Assembly (NCBI GenBank): GCA_963922205.1
Contig: CAWUHX010000008.1
Span: 1,273,282-1,337,281, forward strand
Source of the DNA: Romanomermis culicivorax
Taxonomy: Eukaryota > Nematoda > Enoplea > Mermithida > Mermithidae
DNA length: 64,000 bases
Direction of reading: 5' to 3'
Within the stretch, counting starts at the first letter, position 1, and each line of letters opens with the position of its first letter. The notes under the pieces are model-generated. The model worked only from the letters and a program-made list of their open reading frames with translations. It was not told the DNA's origin and ran no database searches. This document shows, piece after piece, positions 21,332 to 31,330 of this stretch. Position numbers and translations under genes: made by a program.

Positions 21332-24300
21332 TTAATGATCTTTCTGCTCTTTTATATTCGAGGTTGAGCTTTCCATCATCATATCGTCACAATACCCTTC
21401 TTTGTCTTTAAACACAAAATCCATCACTGTTATTTTTTCTCCTAGCAGTGGCCTGTAAATAGGTATGTCCACGGAGAAACGTCCGCCTTCAAAGGTAGGG
21501 ACGAAGTCATCAAAGCCATATAAGTTTATGGAACTCTGTTAGCCTTAAAAAAATCTTTTAAGGACTAGGCTATGAGACTTTGTTGTCTGTCGATCAGTAT
21601 CGTAAATGTTGATGAACTAATGTTTGAAAACTCACCCTTCATTCTGATAATTTGTCGCAAATGTATTTTTTTGTTATCCGGAAATAATCGGCCATCCTTG
21701 CACAAAACCATCCCTTCAACATTGAACTTTTCTGAAAAATAATCGTAAGTAAGCATTATCACTAATTTGTGACATGTATGTATAATTGGCAGTGGGAAGA
21801 ACAGTTCTTGAAGTATTTTTGGAAGAGATATCATGTTGGGCACACTGTTGCTGCCAATTTCACATTTGACAAGTTGACATGTGTTGTATTTTAAATTTAC
21901 TCAGGAATTGATGAGTCAGGCAGGAGTGGGATCCCAGAGTTCATCCTTAATGTACGTATTTCCCACGCCCATGCTTACTCGCTTAACTTAATTAAATGTA
22001 CTTAAACCCGACACTAATTACCCTGCAAACTAAGGAAGGATGCTTCCTTAGTATGTCTTCCCAAATTATAATAAACGCAAGAAAGAAGACCTTTCTTCAA
22101 TATTTACCTTTATGCAATAAAAACACTTACTAACAAACGGGCTGGGCGAGAGCACAAAAATTCAGTCTCATGCACTACGGAGAAAAAGACAATGAAAAGT
22201 AGGTGTGCGGGGAGGCAGCGAGTACGGAATAAAACCCAATGTTGAACGTGCCATATAAAAACAATTTGAGATACAATGAGAGAGAGAGCCAACGCACACG
22301 CACCGACGTGTGCTACAATAAGACGGCTGTCGATGGTCCGTGTCGCTCACTCCACTTGGTACTTGCGGGCGTCATGCACTGAATGACAAAAATGACGAAT
22401 CGGCGGAAACACACTACAACACATAGATGTCTGGCATGTGCAGACAAATTTGCATAGCAATCAATGCTACAGAAGATGAGAAATGATTGTCAAAGCATTG
22501 TTATATTCTTTATTTTTGGTTAACATACCCAGACGCCAAATTAAATCTTTTATCCAACTTTGTCTTGTTGATTTACATAACCTTAGTGGTTCACCCACTT
22601 TCTTTATAAAATTGTGTACTTATTACTAATTTGTATATTTTGACAGTGTTTTGTAGATGTACGGATGGTTCTAGCCCAGGCGTCATTATTACATGCAGAT
22701 GTCAGATACAATATAACGGATGTCCGGTAAAAATCTGGACTTTTTCCAATCCTTCACTGTGACACCAATTTTTGAAATTCTGTAAACTGAATTACTCCAT
22801 TGTAAAGAGCATGAAATCTACATCTAAGCAGTGAAATTTCTTTTTTGGGCTCACTTTTTGCTTCTAAAATGCCGTCAAAAGAGGAAGCTTTACATTCTGG
22901 CGTGTACAAGTTTTATTCTGACCACTTAGATGAAGGCAAACAATTCAAGTTTTCTCATTTCAAAAACGAAGGCGTTCGGAAAAGTATGCTCTATAGTATT
23001 CCACAAAAGTATGTTGATGGTCAACCATCTAATCGTTATCCTGGATCTGGCAGAAAGCCAAAAACTATTACAAAAACCAAGCTGAAGCGGCTCACTTCAG
23101 CATTCAAGGACAGTTGCTCTGTGTCCATCCACCTGACTGCCAGAAAATTTGGAGCTTCGAAGTTGAACATACACGAAATTGTTCAGAACAACTTATAATT
23201 ACTGTATAGGAAGAAAATTCGAATTCCCTCTTCATCTAATATGCAAATTCAATTTGCAAAGATGAAGTGTGGCCAGCTTCTTTGATGTTTTGGTGAAAAA
23301 AAATTTCATTACGGATGATGAGTCATATTTTACTCTGTCACACTCCTCGATGAATGGCAGTGGCGGTTTTTACACTCAGGAGATATCAGGTAAATCTTCA
23401 GATGTTAAATTTGTTGAAAAAGTAAAGTTCGAACATAAAGTTTTGATTAGGGTCACCATCAGGCTGAATAGCTTGTCCCAAGCCTTCATTTGCAAATCTG
23501 CCTATGCCATCAATGCTCAACATTATTTAGAGGAATGTTTTAAGAATAGGTTGATCCCTTGCATCGTGCCAACTACACTCAAGGTGAATATGTCTTTTGG
23601 CCAGATCAAGCATGTGCACATTATGCCAAAATCGTTTTGGATCACTTGTGTGTCGAAAATGTGAAATTTGTGGAAAAGTCTTTAAACCCTGCCTGCGTTC
23701 CTGAAGTTCGAGTCGTCGAGGATTTTTGGTATTATCTGAAGTCTTTGATCTACGTCCAAAGTTGGCAAGGAAAAACTTTACAAAAACTGATAAGTGGTAT
23801 AAGGTACTGTTTGAAGAAAGTTCATAACAATATTGTACAGAAGTTAGCTGTAAGTACTCGCAAAAGGATTGGTACTGTATGAGAAAATGGAGTCATTTAA
23901 GCTTGTAATTAGCCCTATCTTGTAGAGTTTTTCTTGCTCTTTAACTTTATGTATAGATTGTTCCATAATAAAAATTGGCATTGTAAAAAAACGACCTTTT
24001 ATGGTAGTCCAGATTTTTACCAGACACCCGTTATACTGTTACAGCCTGACTAGCTATGAGGCAGCTAGGTGTGGGAAATAACTGGGAACTGTATTACTAT
24101 TATGAATCAGACTATCTGAGGGCACAGTGATGACCTCAGACAATGATGTGAAACAATCAGTTGGAGCTCACCAAATAGTTTCACTGGTTGATGAAAGATA
24201 AGACCGACAACAAACGCCTTAAAGGCGAAGGCAAGTGAGTAAAAACAAATAAGAAAAAACGAGAACAAGTGACGAATAAAATATGGAAAGAAAAAAAGCT

Positions 24301-25856
24301 ACTAGCTATCGACTGGACCAAACTAACACCCGCTAATAACTGGTAACAACGACCAACAACTACTACAACTACCAAGAACTGATTGCTCACTGTTTAACCC
24401 GAGGACTACTCTTTACAGTATGATGCAGTAGACTACATCAGGTTACAGTAGTATATAAGACGTGCCGTTTAGGCACTAGGGTTATTTTCATGCATTTCGT
24501 ATTCCATGCTTTTCCAAGAATAGCATGAGATAAAATTTGCCGAACAAAACTGCAGCTGACCTTAAGGCGAAAATATAATAGAACAAAAAGGTACTGTAAT
24601 GACTGACGTCACCTGTTCATAGTCTTCCTCAGCTTCGCTGCTGGACTCCTTGACAATACCATGAAGGTTCTTTTCTTTCGTGTAAATTCCAGTGAAAGAT
24701 TACTTCCCTCTGGGAATCTACGAGGTCTACCCTGTGAGGGCCCATTTACGATTAAAGTTTTTTTTCAGGTCCGGACAAGGATTGTTCCACCCGGTTGAAG
24801 GCCTAATCAAGGAGTAATTCTAACTAGTCAACTAAAGTTCTTTTTTCATCAAAAAGAGATCTGCACAACAGTCATTTATAAAACTCGTGGAATGAGTCAG
24901 GCAGGAAGATTTTGCTATGTGTTGCTAGACTCCATATTATTCTCGAAAAGTCGCCTTTATTTAACCCCATTCTTTCGGAAATGATTTATGAAGTGGGTGC
25001 AACTCTAGTAAACACAGCACTGCTAGGGATCAGAAAATCAATATTTTGATAATCTTGAAATGATTGAAGAGAGTGTATATCAAGGACCCTGTATAACTGT
25101 AAAAAATATGTTGCTTGTCAATGGGCTTTCCTTAATGTTAAATGAAAGTTAGGATACCTTGCTGTATCAGTCATTAATGAATTAATTGAAAAGTAGAACA
25201 TGTATGCATATTTGTTCATAAACATGGATCAACCATCAGGGATGGACATAGTCAATCTCAAGGTTATGGAGATTAGCCTGAAAAAGGGAGCAAATTGCGG
25301 CAATGACAATTTGCATGGACATGGAGCAAGGACTCTAAGTGACCGATGTGTTCAGGTTGTTTATCTTGTATTTCGGCGCAGAATTATTTTCCCCAAATCA
25401 CAACCTCACGAGTCGTTGTTTGAACATTTGCATACTATTTAATAGTGTAGGGAATGCAGGTTTAGCCCAGATCTTAGGAGGATGCTCAGAGTGTTTTAGA
25501 GTCATCTGAAGAAAAAGTGAACTGATGCAGATGATTCATTTTTGAGATTTGGACAGACCGAACGAATTGACCCTATTCCTAACTCAGGACTTGTTTAGTA
25601 GAGGTGAAATAGTGGAGTAACAATATGTCGATAGTATGGTTAGACATACTCTAGGACATTCTGATTTTGTCATGAACGCCAATCCAACTAATTTCTGGCA
25701 AAAACTTCAGCAGTGACCCCAAATATTGTACTACATTCAATATAATTTATTTATTTCAAACATACCTTCCTTAGCATCATCATTCAAACTACGACCAATG
25801 GTGAAAGAGAACGAGATCAGCAACAGAACGATCGGTACCAATTTGCTCGAAAACAT
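21332..25856 (-). CDS. Secreted protein, weakly transthyretin-like, multi-exon model
   Basis: Exon 1 (25856-25766) encodes a clear signal peptide, MFSSKLVPIVLLLISFSFTI then GRSLNDDAKE, ending phase 1 (GAAG|GTATGT). A 62-nt exon at 24674-24613 (ESSSEAEEDYEQ) fits phase 1 in, 0 out. The exon at 21731-21636 (NVEGMVLCKDGRLFPDNKK) fits phase 1 in and can join directly to exon 1, so the acidic exon may be optional. The last frame (21535-21332) has FEGGRFSVDIPI and GYCDD before TAA. VxGxxLC followed by GxFxVxxP recalls nematode transthyretin-like proteins, weakly. The junction between the last two exons is out of phase by one base with the acceptors I can see. Introns hold an LTR-like repeat and a 1.3-kb Tc1/mariner. 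A diverged first exon recurs at about 52.6 kb. Confidence 0.5.
21916..22421 (-). repeat. LTR-like dispersed repeat, copy 2
   Basis: Collinear with 435-965, with the same ends (TCAGGCAGG... and ...CACTACAACA on the plus strand) and inner blocks. It lies in the putative intron of the secreted-protein gene, in the same relative orientation as copy 1. Confidence 0.55.
22716..24031 (+). mobile_element. Tc1/mariner element with matched 25-bp ends
   Basis: Ends ACGGATGTCCGGTAAAAATC and, reversed, ACGGGTGTCTGGTAAAAATC continue with GGAC and agree at 23 of 25 positions. TA flanks both sides (22714-22715, 24032-24033). Total length 1316 bp. It lies in an intron of the secreted-protein gene. Confidence 0.9.
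22845..23882 (+). pseudogene. Tc1/mariner transposase, frameshifted
   Basis: Three pieces in different frames. The first (to 23198) has an N-terminal DNA-binding region ending GSGRKPKTI. The second (23269-23664) contains TDDESYFTL, the first catalytic Asp. The third (to 23882) has FWPDQACAHYAK, the second Asp, then NPACVPEVRVVEDFW, where the family usually has RPIEDFW. From the second Asp there are 37 residues to the Glu and 38 to the Asp of VVED. Two frameshifts disable it although the acidic triad survives. Confidence 0.8.
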
Positions 25857-27757
25857 GGTATGAATTATGACAACGTCTAACGAAAGTGCTCTGAAAAATA
25901 TAAAATGAAAATTATAGCCATAAGTGAAAACTTGCGCTTCTGCAGGGTTCTAACTACTAGATTTTTATTTGATCAGCAAACGCCATATTATATGATAACA
26001 TTTTGTTTGCATAAAAATATATTTTGAACATAAAAAAATCATAGGATTTCTGTCGCCGATAGTTCGCCTGATCCCGTAGAAATTTCATCCATGACTATTC
26101 CCAATTTAATCAATTCAGACGTGAAAAAATCATAGCATTTTGGCCCCCTGACAGTCGCCGATTTTAATCCTAGGAATCGGGGATGAAATCCAGAAAATAA
26201 AACACTGTTCTGTTTTTCGGGAATATCGCCGAAGTTTTACATGGCGAGCAAAGGATTTGTAAGGACCAGATTTTGTGAAGCACTTTACTTTAACCAATTG
26301 GACGTTATGGCGGACAAAACAGGGCGTGAGGCGGGGTAACAACAATAATACAACAGATGGTCGACGGTCGCTTGAACGTCGACTACACAAAATTGAACGG
26401 CGCGTTTGCTTGCAAATAAAAATACAACTCGGTTTAACTGCTTTCGAAAACGGCTGCTTGCAAATATAATGAAACGAGCGCGGAAACCAAAAACTGAGAA
26501 ATTACGACAATAATAATAAAAATCATGCTTTGCTTCTCTTTAAATATGACGTTTTTGGCCACTCCCTGGGCGTCGCGGGAGGTCGTGCTTCTGTTCATCT
26601 TCTTCCACCAATCGTCCCTTCCTGCTTTACTATTCCTGCTTATTTAGCCACGCCCTTCAATGCTTTTCTAGTACGGCATGCTTTTCGTGTCTTGCTTGCT
26701 TCCTACGGTGGGCTTAGCCACACCTTTGCGCTTCTGTGCATGCTTCCTGTATCTGTTTCTTTGAATACACATGTTTTGTGGGGCCCTCGCTACCGTTGCA
26801 CTTGAGACTACTGTCTGGCGGGGCTTTTACTTATTTTACTGAGTGCAGGTGTTGTTTACGATTTTTACGGGGGATTACGGTAGCCGTGGAATGTGTGGTT
26901 TAGTGTAGGTTCTAGGGGACCAGCTGCCCTTTGTGCAAATTAATTGGGGCATCTTAATTGGGCTACTGGGGTGTGAACGGATCAAAATAAAGTACTTCAC
27001 GTAATTTTATAGGAATGTTTGGGTGTGAATACCAGACACCCTTGAGACGATAAAATACGAAAATGAATTAATATTTAATAAATGTCTATCACATACAGTA
27101 TGCTATATATTTACAGTACTGCGTTAGCAGGTACGTTACAGATTCCAAGATTGCTCCAGGCCTCACAATGTTATCTTCAACTTTGTCAAAACAAAATAAA
27201 ACCTCAAAACCACACAATGTACACGTGTTTACAGACAATCCACATGTGTGGGAAGAAACTTTTGTTTGGCTATTTTCAAGTGCGAACTTATTTTGCTCTA
27301 TGTGAGTGAAATATTCATGAAAAAATATCGTTTTTCCAAAACTTTTGTTATCTTTTTTCATTGTGTCCTTATTCCCCGAGCATCTATTTCCCCCAATGTG
27401 CCGATTCCCTGAATACTGAATCAAATAACCTTTTCGATTCCTCGAATGATTAATAAAATTTTCTCAATCTGCAAGTGTCGCCGATGGTCGCCTACTGGCG
27501 CCGATTGTCGCCAATTAAATCCTAGTAATTGGCGACTTCACTTCACAATTATCTTAGATTTGCAGCTTGAAAGTTATGATTCAATATAATCAGAAAAAAC
27601 CATCTTGTATAATAATCACATGTGGTTATGTGTCAGGTCGCATCAGGACCGAGTTAAACTTTGTTCAACTTTTTAAGACTTTGCAAGCAGGTTTGACTTT
27701 TTAGCAAAGTGTCACACGCCTACAGATGTCAACTGTACTTGAATGACGTCTGTTGTG
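25857..27757. other. Intergenic, mostly unassigned; short GTCGCC-rich repeats
   Basis: The first ~160 bp upstream of the gene at 25856 are shared with 52590-52870. TGTCGCCGAT words recur at 26050, 26150 and 27477-27535, with CGCCGATT...AATCGG pairs that suggest an eroded MITE. 26530-26805 is a long open plus frame without recognisable motifs. Confidence 0.45.
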
Positions 27758-28248
27758 CAGTGGTTTTTTTGTGCCAAAAACATGGTTTCGTAGGGGCTGA
27801 AAACGCAAAATTTTCTCGGCGCTTCGCGCCGAATCATACTTAAGTGCACTGTTTTTTTCCCCAAATCGTGCTTTTTCGGGAAAAAAAATTCGGAAAGGGG
27901 AAAAAAATTTTGGGCTCTTTCCCCATTTGGGGAAAAAAATTTTGGGGATCGGATCGGAATCACCGTTTTTTTTCCTCGAAGATTTTTTCCACATGAGGAC
28001 CGGACCCAAAATTTTTTTCCTCATTTTCCAAAAATTTTCCACATTTTTAAAAACGCTTATAATGTGGCTACGGATGCTTTTTTATGCATTTGAGGAGCAT
28101 ACCCATGCATTTTGTTGTATTTGGAGTCAGAAACCTGCAAAAATGAGAAAAAAATTGAGAAAATTCTAGCTATATTAGCCAAAATGAGCTTATGAAGAAT
28201 ATATTGGTGTTCTACAGGAGCGGGTGAAGCATGTTAACGAATAACGAT

Positions 28249-29191
28249 CAGTGTTTTTTTTGTGCCAAAACATGGTTTTTGGCACAAAAAAATTTGGAAT
28301 GGCACAAAAATTTTTGAGCGTTTGTGCCAATTGGCACAAATTTTTTGGCTGGTCAATTCCTTGATTTTTAGACGTTTTAGGGGCTGAAAATGCAAAAAAT
28401 TTTCGGCGCTCCGCGCCGAATCAATGAATATAATATTTCCTATTCGTATATTTGACCCGAACGCAAACGATTTCTCTTCGAACAGTGTATAAGTATCGTT
28501 GCAGCAAACTTTATAGGCTGTCAAGACCGATGAGTGAAAAGAAATTCTGAATATTTTCTCTTCATTCAGTCAGATTCGGATTTAAAACTGAAAATCCTTA
28601 ATTCTTGTGTTTGATTGATTCTGATAGAAAAATAGAAATCTTTAATACAGTGTTTCGACCGAAAATTTACACAATTTTAGACTTTATTCTCTCTAGCCTT
28701 TACATTATATAAGGTAAAGTGGGGTGACTTTGATCAGGGGCGACTTGATCAGAGTATGGCATTTGATAATTTTTTGAGATCAGCAGGAATGCCACACTCT
28801 GATCAAAGTCGCCCCTGATCAAAGTCACCACACTCTACCTTAAATATTCGCAGTCGAAAATTGTATCAATTTGAAATTTCTGAACAATTCTAGAGTTATT
28901 CAAATTTTCTCAGCATTCCATTTCTTTTTCAGTCGCCGTGAGCTTGTTTCTTGCAGTTTTTTCTTATTTCACTGTCGTGGTTAGCTGAAAAATAGGTTGG
29001 GCATGATTTTTACAAAAAAATAATCCGTTAGTAGCTTCAAATGGATATATATTTATCAAACTTTTGGCCTGAAACTTTTCCGCAGTTTTCAGTATGTTCC
29101 TTGTAGAAAATTTTTTTTGTGCCATTGGCACAAATTTTTTTGGCCTCTTGTGCCAATTGGCACAAATGTCCGTGCACAAAAAAAAACGCTG
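28249..29191. mobile_element. hAT-like MITE, GTGCCA type (element A)
   Basis: Ends CAGTGTTTTTTTTGTGCC and, reversed, CAGCGTTTTTTTTTGTGC. ATAACGAT flanks it at 28241-28248 and 29193-29200, with one extra G on the right. TTGTGCCAATTGGCACAAA palindromes lie inside both ends. It is inserted in element 3 and itself carries a hairpin MITE at 28712-28840. Confidence 0.85.
28712..28840. mobile_element. 129-bp hairpin MITE at TA
   Basis: Almost perfect foldback: AGGTAAAGTGGGGTGACTTT at one end and its complement at the other, with GATCAGGGGCGACTTGATCA inside. Flanked by TA. The sister copy at 33247-34049 lacks it at the same place (CTTTACATTGATGTTAAATTCG), which is an empty-site proof of insertion. 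Confidence 0.9.
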
Positions 29192-30062
29192 GATAACGAT
29201 AGAGTTCTCAGGAATTTATCCGCTATTAACATTTCTATGGCTCTCATTAGAATCATCTAATTTTATTTAGTTCTTGGTCCGGCGCGGAGCGCCGGAAAAA
29301 ATTTTGGATTCTCACTTTCTACAACGCTGGAAATTGAACCTTCACAACAATGGGAAATAAATTAAAATCCGACTCATGAAGTATAATTTGTTTCCCATTT
29401 CGGCGCGAAGCGCCGAGAAAATTTTTCAGTTTTTATATTCTAAAACGCTGGAAAATAAATCTCTAAAACAGATATTCATAAACAGAAGTTCTAAAATCGC
29501 AGTCTAGAATGATGTCTTCAATTTCTATCTTCAATAAACGCAAAAGTTCAGGTTGCAGACGTTTAAAAAATTCCAAACATCGAAAGAAAAAATTGAGAAA
29601 ATTGATGAAAAATCTCAATATTGGGCGACATAGTTGACTGTTAACAATTAGAAAATGAAACGAGCTAACTTGATTGATAGAAACTGTTGAGCATTAATTA
29701 GTAAGTCGAAGTAGATATGCTAATGGCCGCGCCCGATAGAAAATAGTCAAGATTGTACCCGTGACCGGCGCGAAGCGCCGGAAAATTTTGAGATTTTGAC
29801 CCTCTTAAGTCCACCAAAACGCATCTTTTCGGTTTGGAATTCCCCAAAATTTTTTCCTCAATGAGAACCATACCCAAAATTTTTTTCCTCATTTCGAAAT
29901 TTTTTTCCTCAAAAGACCCCATTTGAGGAAAAAAAAAAACGGTGATCGGAATCGGATACAGGAAAGATGTATTTTGGTGCATTTTAGAAGGTCATAATCT
30001 CAAAATCTTCCGGCGCTTCGCGCCGATCATAACTTTAATAATCATTATTATGCATTACTTAG

Positions 30063-30263
30063 CATACCTGTATGACCTCCGACCAGTTTGGGGGGGGGGG
30101 GTAGAAAAAGGTCGAAATTTTTCCCAAAAAAGGCCAAAAAACATACACTTTTTTGAAAATTTTTTTCATTTTTTTTAAACTGGGGGGGGGGGAAATGATT
30201 TTGGGTACAGGGTTGGCCAAGTTGGGGGAGGGGTCCCCCCCAACCCCCCCATGTACAGGTATG
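30063..30263 (+). mobile_element. CATACCTGTA element, copy 1
   Basis: A 201-bp element bounded by CATACCTGTA and TACAGGTATG, with G-rich runs, GACCTCCGACCAGTTTGG near one end and GGCCAAGTTGGGGG near the other. The same element lies in reverse at 31107-31330, and a part of it at 54905-54999 beside the sequence gap. Confidence 0.75.
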
Positions 30264-30322
30264 TTACTTAGCTCAGGCGCGGCTTTTAGCACGTCTACCT
30301 TCATTTATCATATAATCATACC

Positions 30323-31104
30323 CAGGGCCGTATCCAGGAATTTTTGATAGGGGGGGCGACTTCAAAAATATAGACAATTTTGAAGTGTCAAGAAAATATA
30401 GCGTAGTGTAGCGACATATGTGAGTTGAAGGTTTAATAAGGCATATTTTTCTTCAAAATTTTATTTCAACAATCAACAATAATAATGCGCACCGAATCCG
30501 TACAACTGCAGATCACTGAAAAACATCACAAAAAATCGTAATAAAAAATCTAAGCGTCTTTTGTTCTTTTTTTTTGTTCTTTTGTTCTCGTTTTTCGCCA
30601 CATAATTGTTCTAAAACTTTCCTTCGACCACTTGAGCCGTTTATGAAATTGATTGTGTCCGATAGCAAGGCAAAGCATTGCCTAATTTGTTTTACCTGAA
30701 TACAGTGATAACTAATAATAGACTGAAAGCAATTTTAATTTATAAACATTCTAAAATTATTGTTCGCACTTGTTATTGTTCGCTTCACGTGTTATGGGCT
30801 CGGCTATAGGTGCTGCTATCGATTCATTTTGAGCCGTTCGTTTTGATGATTGAAAACCAAACTGTTCTAAGCTACGTTTCATTATAATTTACAGTTGATA
30901 TTTTTAAAATGCTACTCTGAAAAAATAATTTAATTTAAAGTTTTAGAATGAAAATTCAAGGATATTTGAATAGGTAATATGAACGTCAGTGTCACTAGTT
31001 TCCACCAACTGCTATTTATTACAACAAGGGCTGGAAAAAAATTTTTCGTTACAACGACAGGGGGGGGGGCTACCGCCCCCCCGCCCCCTCTAAATACGGC
31101 CCTG
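30323..31104. mobile_element. 782-bp hAT MITE with exact 8-bp target duplication
   Basis: Ends CAGGGCCGTATCCAGG and, reversed, CAGGGCCGTATTTAGAGGGG. ATCATACC is duplicated exactly at 30315-30322 and 31105-31112. CAGGGCCGTAT-type ends next to G-runs are common in animal hAT elements. The right duplication overlaps the first bases of the adjoining CATACCTGTA element, so it inserted at that element's tip. Confidence 0.92.
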
Positions 31105-31106
31105 AT

Positions 31107-31330
31107 CATACCTGTACTTGGGGGGGGGACCCCCCAACTTGGCCAACCCTGTACCCAAAATCATTTTCCCCCCAACCCCCCCCCCAGTTTGGAAAAAATT
31201 AAAAAAATTTTCATAAAAGTGTATGTTTTTTGGCCTTTTTTGGGAAAAATTTCGACTTTTTCCTACCCCCCCTCAAAATTTCGGATTTACTCCCCCCCCC
31301 CCCCAACTGGTCGGAGGTCTTACAGGTATG
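31107..31330 (-). mobile_element. CATACCTGTA element, copy 2 (reverse orientation)
   Basis: Reverse-orientation copy of 30063-30263, with GGCCAACCCTGTACCC, AAGTGTATGTTTTTTGGCC and CAACTGGTCGGAGGTC in mirrored order. Before the hAT MITE arrived, the two copies were only about 60 bp apart. Confidence 0.75.

Larger units (their letters stand above)
27961..29944. mobile_element. Nested hAT-like element, CCTC/GAGG type (element 3)
   Basis: Ends CACCGTTTTTTTTCCTC and, reversed, CACCGTTTTTTTTTTCCTC. ATCGGAAT is duplicated exactly at 27953-27960 and 29945-29952. The right part (29765-29944, reversed) matches element 2 just inside its end (AAAGATGCGTTTTGGTG and TCAAAATCTCAAAAT, then the GC hairpin), although its terminal words are CCTC/GAGG rather than CCCC/GGGG. 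Confidence 0.9.

Noticed and set aside
26530-26805. 91-codon plus-strand frame as a gene
   Set aside because: Long open stretch without domain, signal or splice support; composition changes are gradual across its ends.
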